Notes: a model not told the origin generated them from the sequence alone. A DNA stretch of 64,000 nucleotides from JABCZH01 sp963803775 (GCA_963803775.1 CAWDNS010000005.1:1-64000); one strand, 5' to 3'. Shown: positions 35,741 to 45,053, counted from the stretch's first letter. Numbers and translations are program-made.

Positions 35741-36979
35741 CTAGGCGAGAATCTCCAGAAACTTTCCTGACCGATTCTCGAATCCCGGAAACACCTCATC
35801 CATCGCTCTGTTTCCCAGATGCGAATATACTGCCTCGCCCAACACTTGCCGGAAATCCGTGGTCAGCGCCAAGTCGCGGCCTTCGTAAAGCTGCGACTGA
35901 TCGAGACCTGGCCAACGTCCGTAAACTTTTCCGCCCTTCACCGGACCCCCCATCACAAACATCACATTAGCGTGGCCGTGGTCGGTGCCGCGATTGCCAT
36001 TTTCCCGCGCCGTGCGCCCGAACTCCGACATGGTCACAACCACGGTATCTTCTCGGAGATCGCCCAGGTCAGTCCAAAACGCCGCTAGCGATTGTGAAAA
36101 CTCACCTAAAACATTCGCAATCTGACCTTGCGTGCTGCCTTCGTTCACATGATGATCCCACCCGCCGATATCAGCGAACGCCACCTGCACACCGAGATTG
36201 GCTTTGATGAGCTGAGCCAGCTGCTTCAAGCTATCGCCAAAGCGGCCCTTGGGATAATCCGCTCCCGCCGCTGGCTTGTATTGGGAAGGATTGGCCGCCT
36301 TCAGCATCTTTACCGCATCGAACGTCTCCCGGCCGGTGCCATGCAGCACTGAATCTACCGATTGCGCATACATCGCTTCGAATGTGCTCGCAGAGGTATT
36401 GCCGTTGCGGCCGCCTACGCCAAAATCGTTGACGTTATTCACTGCTAAGGCTGGTTCTTTGCCGGAAAGAATCCGCGGCAGGGAAGGCCCCAGGGCAATC
36501 GCGCGGAATGCCGACTTATCGGCCGCAGCCGGCAGGTCATGCAGGCAGCGGTTGAGCCAGCCGTCGTCAGTTGCTTTCACCCCCGGCGTGCCGGACTCCA
36601 TAAAATCCTGCGCATCGAAGTGCGACCGCGAGGGATCCGGAGATCCTGCGGCATGGACAATCGCCAGGTGGCGCTGGTTCCACAATGGCTGGAACGGTGC
36701 GAGCGATGGATGCAGCCCGAAGAAACCGTCGAGGTCGATGACTGCATTGCGGGGAATATTAATGGACGGCCGCATGGCGTAGTACGCCGGCTCAGCGTGC
36801 GGCACGACGATGTTCAGGCCGTCCGCCGCTCCGCGCTGAAAGATGACCACCAGGCGTTTGTTAGGGGTTCCGGACTCCACCGCGCCAAACGCGGCGCGAG
36901 TCAGGAACGACGGAATGGCTGCGGTGCCGACCACGGCCAGCCCACTGTTGCGAAGAAATACGCGGCGAGTGATGGACAT
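35741..36979 (-). CDS. DUF1501 Tat-exported protein
   Basis: A 412-residue protein beginning with a Tat signal (ITRRVFLRNSGLAVVGTAAIPS). The DUF1501 (sulfatase-like) core includes LVVIFQRGAADGLNIVVPHAE, GWDHHVNEGSTQGQIANVL and VVVTMSEFGRTARENGNRGTDHG. The family is found beside DUF1800 in Acidobacteriota and Planctomycetota; its biochemical role is not established. It lies 103 bp after the DUF1800 gene and is presumably in the same operon. Confidence 0.92.
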   Translation of the reverse strand: MSITRRVFLRNSGLAVVGTAAIPSFLTRAAFGAVESGTPNKRLVVIFQRGAADGLNIVVPHAEPAYYAMRPSINIPRNAVIDLDGFFGLHPSLAPFQPLWNQRHLAIVHAAGSPDPSRSHFDAQDFMESGTPGVKATDDGWLNRCLHDLPAAADKSAFRAIALGPSLPRILSGKEPALAVNNVNDFGVGGRNGNTSASTFEAMYAQSVDSVLHGTGRETFDAVKMLKAANPSQYKPAAGADYPKGRFGDSLKQLAQLIKANLGVQVAFADIGGWDHHVNEGSTQGQIANVLGEFSQSLAAFWTDLGDLREDTVVVTMSEFGRTARENGNRGTDHGHANVMFVMGGPVKGGKVYGRWPGLDQSQLYEGRDLALTTDFRQVLGEAVYSHLGNRAMDEVFPGFENRSGKFLEILA

Positions 36980-36984
36980 AAAAA

Positions 36985-37082
36985 CAGCTCCTGGCTATTA
37001 GCTCTTAGCTTTTGGCTCTCATTTCTTTCCTGCTCATCGACTTGGCGTTTCAAGCCAAGAGCTAAGAGCCAAAAGCCAAAAG
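36985..37082. repeat. Inverted copies of an AGCTCTTAGCTTTTGGCT-type repeat
   Basis: The gap between the DUF1800 and DUF1501 genes holds ATTAGCTCTTAGCTTTTGGC near its left end and GAGCTAAGAGCCAAAAGCC near its right end, in opposite orientation. These imperfect arms are simple-sequence dispersed repeats and could form a weak hairpin. Confidence 0.5.
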
Positions 37083-39077
37083 CTATTTCTTCTGAAACTC
37101 CGGCGATCCCAGCAGCAGACCCGCAATCGCGGCCACGTTCGGCGCCCGCGAAGGATCGTCCAACCTGCGCCGACTGATCTGCGGATCTTGCAGCCGGGTT
37201 GCGATCGTATCGTGGGTTTGCGTGGAAACATCACCGTGAAGCAAATCGTTCTCCAAATCTGCCAGCGTTGCCGATGGATCTACCGCCGTCCCACTTTCCC
37301 CGGCCTGGTTCTTCGAGGGCATGGTCGCGGAGTCCACTTGCACACCCCTCAGCTTCCCCGCAGTCAGGGCCAGGGCGAAATTCATGCGTTCCAAGAGTGC
37401 CGAAGAGTTTACCCAGGTACTGGCTTTCATGGAATAACCAGTCGGGGGTTGCGCACCATAGGCCGGCATTCCCATGTTTTGCAGTTGGCGGGAAAGGGGC
37501 ATGGCATCGCTGACTTCGGCTCCACTGGCCCTCACTGCCGAAACCGTAAACTCCAGCGGCGTCTTCACTTTTGCCCGGTAGGTGTCAGCGGCCCAGAATT
37601 CCGGCGAATCGAACATCGTCTTGAGGACCTGGCGAATGTCACCGTCTTTTTTCAGAAAGGTCTGCGCCATGCGGTCCACCAGTGACGACGGCGGATCGTC
37701 GGAGACAAAGCGCACCGCCAGCTTGGCGCACACAAACTTGGCAGTCGCAGGATGATGCGCCAGAATGTGCAGCACTTCAAATCCCTCTTTTTCGCCCTTT
37801 CCTTTGATGCGATGCCCCAGCACCATCTTGTCTCCGGGTTCATGCATGCGCTCTTCAAACTTGAAACCGCCTCCCTGGCGCGGCTGGTTGAGCGTCCATC
37901 CGGTGAATACTCGAGCCACTTCGGTTACGTCTTTCTGCGTGTAACCGCCATTTACTCCCAGCGTGTGCAGTTCCATCAGTTCGCGGCCATAATTTTCGTT
38001 GAGTCCGCTGCGCTTGCCCTTGGCTTGGTTGACCGGTCCGCCGATCCGCGCGCGTTTCTTCCAATTGTCATCGTTGCGCTTGGGGATGCCGTTGGCCACA
38101 TCCGAATTCGGACCCACACTTAACCAGTTGTCGAGGTAGAAAAGCATAGCGGGACTTTGTGCCGTGGCCACCAGCAGGTCCTCAAACTTGCCCATGCTAT
38201 GAGGACGAATCACGTCGCGTTCATAGCTGGTCAGTAGATACCGGTCTACACCTTTGCCGATGAATACATTGAAGTGGTTGAACCAGAAATCGTCCATCAC
38301 TTCCTGCAACTGGCGCTCGCCATAGATGGCGCGCAGCAGCTTGGCCTGGACAAGTTCGCCATCCACCACTTGGCGCGGATCATTGAGCGCCAGAAGGGTT
38401 TCACGGTCGCGGGGTTTCATGCCCTCCAGGAATTCTTCGCGCTTGCCCCGCAGGGAAGCCGTCAGAGCCTTTCGCTCGTCCGCGGACATCTGGAGAACCG
38501 CCTTGAACCGCTGATCGGGAAGCATCTCCAATAGCTGTTGGGCTTTCTGGTCCGAGTAAGTGTGGCCTTCATCACTCACTCGGTTGGGTTTGGCCGTGGG
38601 ATCGATCGGCGGCGAAATATTGGCCCCGTTTTCCGCTTTGCGCACCTGTTTCTCCTCGTAGCGGTCAAGCTGTGCCTGATACACGGCACGTTTGAGAGGG
38701 TCTGAGGGGAGCGCACGCTTGCCATCGGCTACTGCCTTGATCATCTCGCCAGAGGGAAAATTCTCCATCAGTTCGTGTGGGTTCATCCCCAAGGTGCGGA
38801 AGCCAGTGAGGCGGGTATCGACCGCGTCGTCGTCAATTCTTTCGGGATGAAGTTGCTGGTCAATCCAGTGGTCAACGCCCATTGCCTGCACACGTTCAAC
38901 ATCGCCTGGCCTCGGTCCGAACGTGAGACGGTTCAGCGCATGCACCGCACGCCTCTCCTGATTCATTTGCGCGGTAGCCGGTTGCTTGTCCTTTTTCGTG
39001 GCCGCTGCCAACAGTGCAGAGCCAGCGAATCCGAGCAACAAAACCGCCATTGCGATTTGGCGAGATTCCAACTTCAT
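37083..39077 (-). CDS. DUF1800 domain protein
   Basis: A 664-residue exported protein with signal peptide (MAVLLLGFAGSALLAAA). The DUF1800 signature HALNRLTFGPRPGDVERVQAMG is near residue 46, and the family segments FWFNHFNVF, NENYGRELMELHTLGVNGGYTQKDV and FTGWTLNQPRQGG follow. The last third carries helical repeats. The function is unknown but it is consistently paired with DUF1501. Length is slightly above the family average because of a Lys/Glu-rich insert at about residues 120-220. Confidence 0.92.
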   Translation of the reverse strand: MKLESRQIAMAVLLLGFAGSALLAAATKKDKQPATAQMNQERRAVHALNRLTFGPRPGDVERVQAMGVDHWIDQQLHPERIDDDAVDTRLTGFRTLGMNPHELMENFPSGEMIKAVADGKRALPSDPLKRAVYQAQLDRYEEKQVRKAENGANISPPIDPTAKPNRVSDEGHTYSDQKAQQLLEMLPDQRFKAVLQMSADERKALTASLRGKREEFLEGMKPRDRETLLALNDPRQVVDGELVQAKLLRAIYGERQLQEVMDDFWFNHFNVFIGKGVDRYLLTSYERDVIRPHSMGKFEDLLVATAQSPAMLFYLDNWLSVGPNSDVANGIPKRNDDNWKKRARIGGPVNQAKGKRSGLNENYGRELMELHTLGVNGGYTQKDVTEVARVFTGWTLNQPRQGGGFKFEERMHEPGDKMVLGHRIKGKGEKEGFEVLHILAHHPATAKFVCAKLAVRFVSDDPPSSLVDRMAQTFLKKDGDIRQVLKTMFDSPEFWAADTYRAKVKTPLEFTVSAVRASGAEVSDAMPLSRQLQNMGMPAYGAQPPTGYSMKASTWVNSSALLERMNFALALTAGKLRGVQVDSATMPSKNQAGESGTAVDPSATLADLENDLLHGDVSTQTHDTIATRLQDPQISRRRLDDPSRAPNVAAIAGLLLGSPEFQKK

Positions 39078-39190
39078 ACAGGCGGGAAGGCCCCTTCAAA
39101 TTATTAACCCAAAACGGCGCAAAAGTTGCTGCGAAGTACCTCCTGCATAACGCCTTCGCGTTCCTTTAGGTCATGTCCTTTCGTCGCGCT

Positions 39191-40357
39191 TTACTCCACT
39201 TTAATCACCAACGCCGTGATGTCATCATCTTGCGGGTCGTTGTCCACATAGTTGCGCGCTGCCTGAAACGCGCCGCTGGCGATTTGCGAAGCGGGTTCAC
39301 CGCGGTGATCGCGAACGTACTTCAGAATGCGCTCAGAACCAAACTGATCTCCATCGCGCGAAGTAGCTTCGGGAATGCCATCCGTGACCGGTAGGACCAT
39401 TTCTCCAGAACGCGTCTCAATCGCTTCGGGCAAAAGGAACTCGCTGTCGGCAAACAGACCGAGCGGCGGACCGGTGCTATCGAGTGATTGTTTTATTTCT
39501 CCAGAGGGAAAGAACATGAAGCCGGGCACGTGTCCGGCGCTAGCATACGATAATTTTCTCTCTTTCGGTTGCAAGCGGACGAGGCAGAGAGTGACGAATT
39601 GGTGTTCCTCAAGGTCCTTCACCAACATGTGATTGATCCCTGAGAGGATTTCATGTACCTCGAGATGCATAGTCGCAAACGATCGTAAGTAGGCCCGCGT
39701 AAGAGCCATCAGGAGCGCGGAACCGTAGCCGTGACCGTTTACATCTCCCATCGCAATCACAATCGAGCCATCCCGCAGATCGATGAAATCGAAATAGTCG
39801 CCGCCAGTTTCGTACACCGGGTGAGATGCCGCCCCAATGTCAAATCCTGACACCAGAGGTGGCGGCGCATAGAATCGGCGTTGTACATCGCGTGCCAGCT
39901 GCAACTGGAATTCTTGTTCCTCTTTCTTCTTGATCTCGGTGACATCCCGCGAGACGGATACGAAATGCGACAAGCGGCCGGCCTTATCGTGCATGGGTGT
40001 GATTGTCTGTTGCGACCAGTTGAGTTCGCCGGTCTTGCGGCGATTAATCACCATCCCTTGATTCGGCTGCCCTTGCTTGAGCCGGGACCATAACTGGCGA
40101 TAGTATTCAGCGTCATGCAGACCAGATTTTAGAATTCGTGGGGTCTTGCCCAGGGCCTCGGCCTGACTATATCCGCTGGTGGCCTCGAACGCGGGGTTTA
40201 CATAACAGATTGTTCCCTCATTGTCGGTGACGATCACGCTGTCCCCGGTCTGCGCCATCACACGCGACAGTAACGCCAAAATCGGCAGGCTCTCGAAGAT
40301 GTTTTGCAATGCGTCCGCTTGTACCGCCAATGTTTCACATTCCATTACGTCGTGCAC
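39191..40357 (-). CDS. PAS-domain PP2C (SpoIIE-type) Ser/Thr phosphatase
   Basis: A 388-residue cytoplasmic protein. PAS is at residues ~35-145 (DSVIVTDNEGTICYVNPAFEATSGYS). The SpoIIE/RsbU phosphatase domain follows, with metal-binding GGDYFDFIDL, MGDVNGHGYGSALLMAL, SYASAGHVPG and LPVTDGIPEA. Such enzymes dephosphorylate STAS anti-sigma antagonists, so the STAS protein at 30151-30846 is a conceivable partner. GTG 40357 is preferred because AGAGG lies six bases upstream; ATG 40345 is the alternative. Confidence 0.9.
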   Translation of the reverse strand: MHDVMECETLAVQADALQNIFESLPILALLSRVMAQTGDSVIVTDNEGTICYVNPAFEATSGYSQAEALGKTPRILKSGLHDAEYYRQLWSRLKQGQPNQGMVINRRKTGELNWSQQTITPMHDKAGRLSHFVSVSRDVTEIKKKEEQEFQLQLARDVQRRFYAPPPLVSGFDIGAASHPVYETGGDYFDFIDLRDGSIVIAMGDVNGHGYGSALLMALTRAYLRSFATMHLEVHEILSGINHMLVKDLEEHQFVTLCLVRLQPKERKLSYASAGHVPGFMFFPSGEIKQSLDSTGPPLGLFADSEFLLPEAIETRSGEMVLPVTDGIPEATSRDGDQFGSERILKYVRDHRGEPASQIASGAFQAARNYVDNDPQDDDITALVIKVE

Positions 40358-40624
40358 GCTTCGCCTCTTTCGCTTACGGTGGTTGGGGCAATGGTTAGTC
40401 ACGAACACTGCCACGGAGGTGACTCGGGACGGTCAGGAGAATTTGATTGGTCGCAACCACTATCGGCGAATTGAGGAAGGACTTTAGAGTTGCGGGTCGG
40501 AGACGTCTAAACGTCGAAATAACCACAGAAAGCGCGCCTTCTCGACACGCCGGCTTATCCACAACGCTTGGAGGTTTGAATGCTGGCGCTCGCAAGTCAC
40601 AAGATAGTAACCTGGGGTCAACCT

Positions 40625-41926
40625 TCAGGTCAGGAACAGCCTTCCTCGAGTCACCTTGTGTTGCAGACCAGCAGCGAGTTGATCGATATCAGGCGCGGCG
40701 ATGTTGTCCGCTATCCGAGTCTCGAGGAACGGGATGCGATTGCTGCCCACGGCGTCGCGACGCACTTGCAGAAGCAGAGCCTGCACCACGTTGGGATCAA
40801 ACTTCAGCGGTGTCAGACGCACGATTTCACTCAACGTGGAACCCAGCGACATCGGTTCGCGATAGGGCCGCTCGCTGACCATGGCGTCGAAAGTGTCCGC
40901 CAGTCCGACGATGCGCACTCCCAACGGTACTTCTTCCATCGCCAGCTTGTCCGGATATCCCGACCCATCCGCACGTTCGTGATGCCAGCGCACGATCTCG
41001 GGAATTCGGGGCCAGGGAAACTGTACCCCACTGACGATGCGGTGTCCGACCACGGTGTGGTCAGCCATCTCGCGAAATTCATCCGCGTCCAACGATGTGG
41101 TTTTACCGAACAGACGTTTGTCCACGGCGACCTTGCCAATATCGTGCAAGTAGCCGGCAGAGCGCAATGCCGCTACTTCGGAGGTCTCCAGATTCATGGC
41201 TTCGCCAATGGCCGCCGCATACCGTCCCACTCGCAGCGAGTGTCCGTGAATGTTTACGTGCTTGACGTCGATCGCGGTGGCAAAGGCTTCCAATGCATTG
41301 TCGTAGAAGCCGTGCAGTGAAGCCATGAGCCGCAGGTTTTCCGAGACGCGCTGTGCCAGAGTCTGACTCAATGCCTGATTGTGGATGGCCAGGGCCACGT
41401 AGTGGCAGAGTAGATCCAGTGCTTCCAGTTCGCCCGCATCGTAGTTCGCGTTGCCTTCGCGGTGCCCGAGGGCGACCACACCCACCAGCTTTCCTCCAAC
41501 TTTTAGAGGAGCGATGCAACGGAACAACTCCGGCGCCACATTTCCGTTGGAACTCAAGAATACATCGTAGGCTCCCGCCTCCACAACCACCGGGCCCCGC
41601 GCTGTGGTCAGCGCATGCGCATGCTTAGGTAGCAAAGGGATGATGGCGGGGTCCGGCATCAGCGCGAAGCCGTTGGATGCGACTGAAGTTAGCAGAGAGG
41701 GTTTGTCGCTATAAGTGAAAAGCACACCTTCACGTGCGCCGGCCGCCTGTTGTAAGGCGGCCAGCATGAGACTCGATATCTGCGCGAATCCCCGCTCGGC
41801 CGTCATTGCAGGGCCAAGGTCGGAAAGCGCTTCCACCGTCCTCAAGAGTCTGCGAAAGTTGTCTTTTTGCACTGTCACAGCGCTGGCCAGAGCGCAAAAC
41901 CAGAGCAATTCGAGGGTACCATGCAT
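40625..41926 (-). CDS. GAF-HD-GYP protein (probable c-di-GMP phosphodiesterase)
   Basis: A 433-residue protein. A GAF-like sensor occupies residues ~25-195 (FRCIAPLKVGGKLVGVVALGHRE). An HD-GYP domain occupies ~205-400 with HDIGKVAVDKRLFG, HHERADGSGYPDKL and LADTFDAMVSERPYR. HD-GYP enzymes open c-di-GMP to pGpG/GMP using a metal centre; the HD and GYP motifs are both intact here. PilZ and YajQ proteins nearby could be effectors of the same signal. Start ATG 41926 has only a weak upstream site. Confidence 0.9.
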   Translation of the reverse strand: MHGTLELLWFCALASAVTVQKDNFRRLLRTVEALSDLGPAMTAERGFAQISSLMLAALQQAAGAREGVLFTYSDKPSLLTSVASNGFALMPDPAIIPLLPKHAHALTTARGPVVVEAGAYDVFLSSNGNVAPELFRCIAPLKVGGKLVGVVALGHREGNANYDAGELEALDLLCHYVALAIHNQALSQTLAQRVSENLRLMASLHGFYDNALEAFATAIDVKHVNIHGHSLRVGRYAAAIGEAMNLETSEVAALRSAGYLHDIGKVAVDKRLFGKTTSLDADEFREMADHTVVGHRIVSGVQFPWPRIPEIVRWHHERADGSGYPDKLAMEEVPLGVRIVGLADTFDAMVSERPYREPMSLGSTLSEIVRLTPLKFDPNVVQALLLQVRRDAVGSNRIPFLETRIADNIAAPDIDQLAAGLQHKVTRGRLFLT

Positions 41927-41979
41927 GCGTCAGCCGCTCTTGTTTGCTAGTTTGGTGCAGCATTTTCAGGGTTAGAGAG

Positions 41980-42555
41980 CTACCGATTGGTACTCGCTGC
42001 GACCGAGGAGAAAGTCATTTCGCGAGCGGAACTTCTAGTCAGTTTCTTCCAGCGAAGAAACAATGCCGCGTAAGTGTCCGTGATGTAGTTAGCCTGCGGA
42101 ACCCTTAAGTGGCGCGCCGTTTGGTCGATCCAACGGGCGGGGCCTTCGATCTCGCCGAAGTTGCCGATGGGGGTTTGGTCCACCACTACGTGGCCCTTGC
42201 CATCACTCCATTCCGCACGAAACTTCTCATAGCGGAAGGTCGGAGCAAATCCCAGCGCCAGCAAAATAATCTCCATTCTTCGGCCGTCCGTCAGCTGAGT
42301 CTCGTTTTCTACCCTGGTCTTGTGACGTCCTGCCTTACCTTTGGTTTTGTGGGTGAGTATCCACTTCTGTCCATATTTGCGCAGGCGAAGCAATTCGCCA
42401 CGCTTGCGTAACTGCTGTCCGGGCAGATCGTAGAGTGTGTTCACTTCGTGCGTACGTGGTGTTATCACACGGAATCCCGCCTGCCGCAGCCGTTGGTTAA
42501 GCGCGCGCAGTTTTTCCACACGAAACTTGATTTCGATTTCTTTATGGGGAGTCAT
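41980..42555 (-). CDS. CYTH-domain protein (class IV adenylate cyclase/thiamine-triphosphatase-like)
   Basis: A 191-residue protein beginning with the defining ExExK element (KEIEIKF) and carrying the conserved LRKYGQKWILTHKTK and WSDGKGHVVVDQTPIGNFGEIEG strands of the CYTH tunnel fold. Family members hydrolyse triphosphates or make cAMP with divalent metal; which applies here is not visible. It lies 41 bp downstream of the DedA-rhodanese stop and may be co-transcribed with it. Confidence 0.87.
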   Translation of the reverse strand: MTPHKEIEIKFRVEKLRALNQRLRQAGFRVITPRTHEVNTLYDLPGQQLRKRGELLRLRKYGQKWILTHKTKGKAGRHKTRVENETQLTDGRRMEIILLALGFAPTFRYEKFRAEWSDGKGHVVVDQTPIGNFGEIEGPARWIDQTARHLRVPQANYITDTYAALFLRWKKLTRSSAREMTFSSVAASTNR

Positions 42556-42596
42556 GAAACGTTAGGACCATGAAACCGCGAATCGGAAGCCGAAAT

Positions 42597-43586
42597 TTAC
42601 GAGAACGTTGGCAGCTTCACCAGATCATCATGGGGCACCGGCTCCAGCGGCTGTCCTGCTTTCCGCCAGGCCGCCAGGCCGCCTACAATCACAAACGCGT
42701 TGAACCCCAGTTCGTCCAGTTGCAGCGCCACCCGGGCGCTAGTCGCTTCGCGCGCTCAAGTGCAGTAGAGATAGATGTCCTTGTCCTTTGGAAGGATCTT
42801 CAACTCTTCGTGCAAGTTATTTGGCTCAATCCGGATGGAGCCCTTGATGCGCGAGGTTTCGGGATCGTAGTAGCCATGACTACGAACATCGACCAGCAGT
42901 ACCTTATGCGCCTCATCGGAGGCCAGTTTTCTCGCCAACTCTTCCACCTGCACCCGCGGCACCACCTTGTACACCAGGTTCTTGCGGTAGATCCATACTC
43001 GGTAACCGGTGTAAACAGCCGCCGCCGTGAGCAACACTTCCCCAAACACATGGCCGGCGGTCTGCAACCCGCGTGTTACCACCTCCAGAAAATCGTGAAA
43101 CAGGAAGCCCAAACCGCCATAGGCCAGGATATACAGTGTCGCGCCGGTCAAATCGAATCGAAGGAATTGTAGGGGACGCATCTTCATGCTTCCCGCCAGC
43201 GGAGGAGCCATGGTGTTGACTCCGGGGATAAATTTGGCGAACAAAAGAGTCAGCTTTCCCCGCTTGTAAAACGATTCCGCCGAACGCAAAACGCAGCTTT
43301 CCGGGTTCACCGACAACTTGCACAGAACTGCCAGCAGCGCCCAGCCCATATAGCGGCCCAGTACATACAGCAACGTGTCGCCTATCAGCATGGCAGTGAA
43401 CGCCAGACCCAGGGTCAGGGGCGCATTTAGGGCCTTCGAGGCGACACCCGCTCCGGCCGCTACCAGCGCCAGTGCTGCTGGCACCGGCAGGCCGATGGCC
43501 TCCGATAGGACCACAAGGAATGTGAGCAAGTATCGATGGCGCGCAATGAGTAAAAAGAGATGGTTCACTGGGTCAGGAGCAGCCAA
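42597..43586 (-). CDS. DedA membrane protein fused to rhodanese, with in-frame UGA (candidate selenoprotein)
   Basis: Residues ~1-200 are a DedA/SNARE-associated membrane domain with about five spans (LTFLVVLSEAIGLPVP, FAKFIPGVNTMAPPLAGSM). Residues ~215-329 are a rhodanese domain (LLVDVRSHGYYDPETSRIKGSI...KDIYLYCT). A conventional reading ends at TGA 42756-42758, in the middle of the active-site loop. Past it the same frame runs 52 codons to TAA 42597-42599 and completes the fold (AREATSARVALQLDELG, VIVGGLAAWRKAGQPLEPV). The TGA is codon 277, two after the presumed catalytic Cys 275, at a position I recall as Cys (C-x-C) in related DedA-rhodaneses. I therefore annotate Sec. The start is TTG 43586, or GTG 43568. 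Confidence 0.75.
42724..42740 (-). promoter_or_regulatory. Candidate bacterial SECIS hairpin downstream of the in-frame UGA
   Basis: On the mRNA strand AGCGCC (42740-42735) pairs perfectly with GGCGCU (42729-42724) around the loop CGGGU (42734-42730). The stem begins 16 nt after the UGA and the loop at nt 22. A G is the second loop base. This agrees with the published geometry of bacterial SECIS elements recognised by SelB. Confidence 0.55.
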
Positions 43587-43606
43587 GGTACGTTGCCAGT
43601 ATAAAC

Positions 43607-43632
43607 AAAAAAGGGCGGCACTTTCGCCGCCC
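43607..43632 (-). terminator. Rho-independent terminator of the small periplasmic protein gene
   Basis: On the minus strand GGGCGGC (43632-43626) and GCCGCCC (43619-43613) form a perfect 7-bp stem with a 6-nt loop, followed by TTTTTT at 43612-43607. It lies 24 bp after the stop of the gene ending at 43656 and separates it from the DedA-rhodanese gene. Confidence 0.88.
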
Positions 43633-43655
43633 TCGAATTCTTGCTGTCGCCCAGC

Positions 43656-43964
43656 CTACTGCAGCATTTTCACGCTCATGACGTGGATGGCGCCCTTATC
43701 AGCATAAACGTGCGCGCTGAGTTGCACGTGATGACCATCATGACCTTTGAGCGCATCAGGATTCATGACATCCCAGGACTTCTGGTCCTTGTCCGCGACG
43801 AAAGTCGCCTTGTCGCCGTCGAACTTTATCGTACCCTTGATGTTCTTCAATGGTGCGGCGGCAGCGGTTTTACCGGAATCCTGTCCCATGGTGTCTTGCG
43901 CTATGGCGGAAACGGTAATCATCATGACAGAGAGTGCCAGTGCTAAAACCAACAGCTTCTTCAT
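43656..43964 (-). CDS. Small exported protein, DUF5818-like
   Basis: A 102-residue protein with signal peptide (KLLVLALALSVMMITVSAIAQ) and a short beta-rich mature domain (GTIKFDGDKATFVADKDQKSWDV...HVQLSAHVYADKGAIHVMSVK). It resembles the C-terminal half of the protein at 25972-26349. ATG 43964 is supported by AGGAGA upstream; the open frame reaches 44015. The function is unknown. Confidence 0.75.
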   Translation of the reverse strand: MKKLLVLALALSVMMITVSAIAQDTMGQDSGKTAAAAPLKNIKGTIKFDGDKATFVADKDQKSWDVMNPDALKGHDGHHVQLSAHVYADKGAIHVMSVKMLQ

Positions 43965-44050
43965 ATTTCCATTCTCCTTAGCGAATTGAATTGAAGTGGC
44001 GGGTTTGTGTCCCAATTGTATTACGAAGCGCAGAGTAAAACGGATTTACC

Positions 44051-45040
44051 CTATTTTTCTCTCTCCACCACATACTCCGGCGCCCACAGCAACGCCCGTT
44101 TGGTTTCGCTGTCGGGAAAACTGCAAATCGCATTGCGCGCCAACCCGGCATACTGCAGCGCACGCTGGTGGGCGGCATCAATCGAGCCATAACGGTTCAG
44201 AATCTCCAGGATTTCCGCATGGGTTACGCCGTCGAAAGCCTGCTCGCGCACCACCGTGCTGATCATCTCGCGCTCCCGCGGATTGCAGCGTTCCAGCGCA
44301 TGGATCACCGCCATCGTGACTTTGCCTTCGCGCAGATCGCTGGCCACCGGCTTACCCAGAACACTCTCCGATGCCGTCAGATCGAGCACATCATCCACAA
44401 TCTGAAACGCCATGCCCAGGTCCCGCCCATATTGCGCCAGATTTTCTTCCTGCTCGGCTGTCGCGCCTCCGAGGATGGCTCCGATTCGCATGCAGACCGA
44501 GAACAGGCACGCGGTCTTGCGATAAATCAGATCAAAGTGTTCATCCAGGGAAATCAGCTTGCCGAGCTTTTCCATCTGCAGCAGTTCGCCCTCTACCATC
44601 TGCTGCGTCAGTTCGATGAGCGTGTCCAGCATGCGGAAATTGCGCTCCTGCACCGCGATTTTGAACGCCTGCATGTACAGCCAGTCGCCCGCCAGCACGC
44701 ATTTCGAATTCCCCCATTGGGTGTTGGCGGCTGGACGCCCGCGCCGCGTCTGGGCTTCGTCAATGATGTCGTCATGCACCAGGGTCGCGGTGTGAATGAT
44801 CTCTACCACCGCCCCCAGTTTGATGGCGCCGCGTCCCGAATAATCGAAAAGTTTGGAGGAAAGTAGCAGCAGCATGGGACGGATGCGTTTTCCGCCGCCT
44901 GCCCGCAAATATTCGCCAATCTCAGTGATGGCCTCGACTCCGGAAACCGTGTCGCGCCCGAACTCACGCTCGATCGCGGACAGGTCCTCACGCAACAGAT
45001 CGAAGATCTCTTTTCCGTTGATGGCTGGCGATGTACTCAA
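44051..45040 (-). CDS. Polyprenyl diphosphate synthase (trans-isoprenyl type)
   Basis: A 329-residue enzyme that chain-elongates isoprenoid diphosphates, probably for the quinone side chain. The first Asp-rich motif is HDDIIDEAQTRRGRPA and the second is FQIVDDVLDLT; GGKRIRPML is the N-terminal substrate-binding signature. The start is TTG 45040 with AGGGA four bases upstream; the frame is open to 45094. It begins 14 bases after the YajQ stop, so the two are co-transcribed. Chain length cannot be predicted with confidence. Confidence 0.92.
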   Translation of the reverse strand: MSTSPAINGKEIFDLLREDLSAIEREFGRDTVSGVEAITEIGEYLRAGGGKRIRPMLLLLSSKLFDYSGRGAIKLGAVVEIIHTATLVHDDIIDEAQTRRGRPAANTQWGNSKCVLAGDWLYMQAFKIAVQERNFRMLDTLIELTQQMVEGELLQMEKLGKLISLDEHFDLIYRKTACLFSVCMRIGAILGGATAEQEENLAQYGRDLGMAFQIVDDVLDLTASESVLGKPVASDLREGKVTMAVIHALERCNPREREMISTVVREQAFDGVTHAEILEILNRYGSIDAAHQRALQYAGLARNAICSFPDSETKRALLWAPEYVVEREK

Positions 45041-45053
45041 GTTTTCCCTATGT

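Noticed and set aside
42756..43586. DedA protein ending at TGA 42756 as a complete 276-residue product
   Set aside because: It would end in the rhodanese catalytic loop two codons after the Cys, while the missing half of the domain follows in the same frame.
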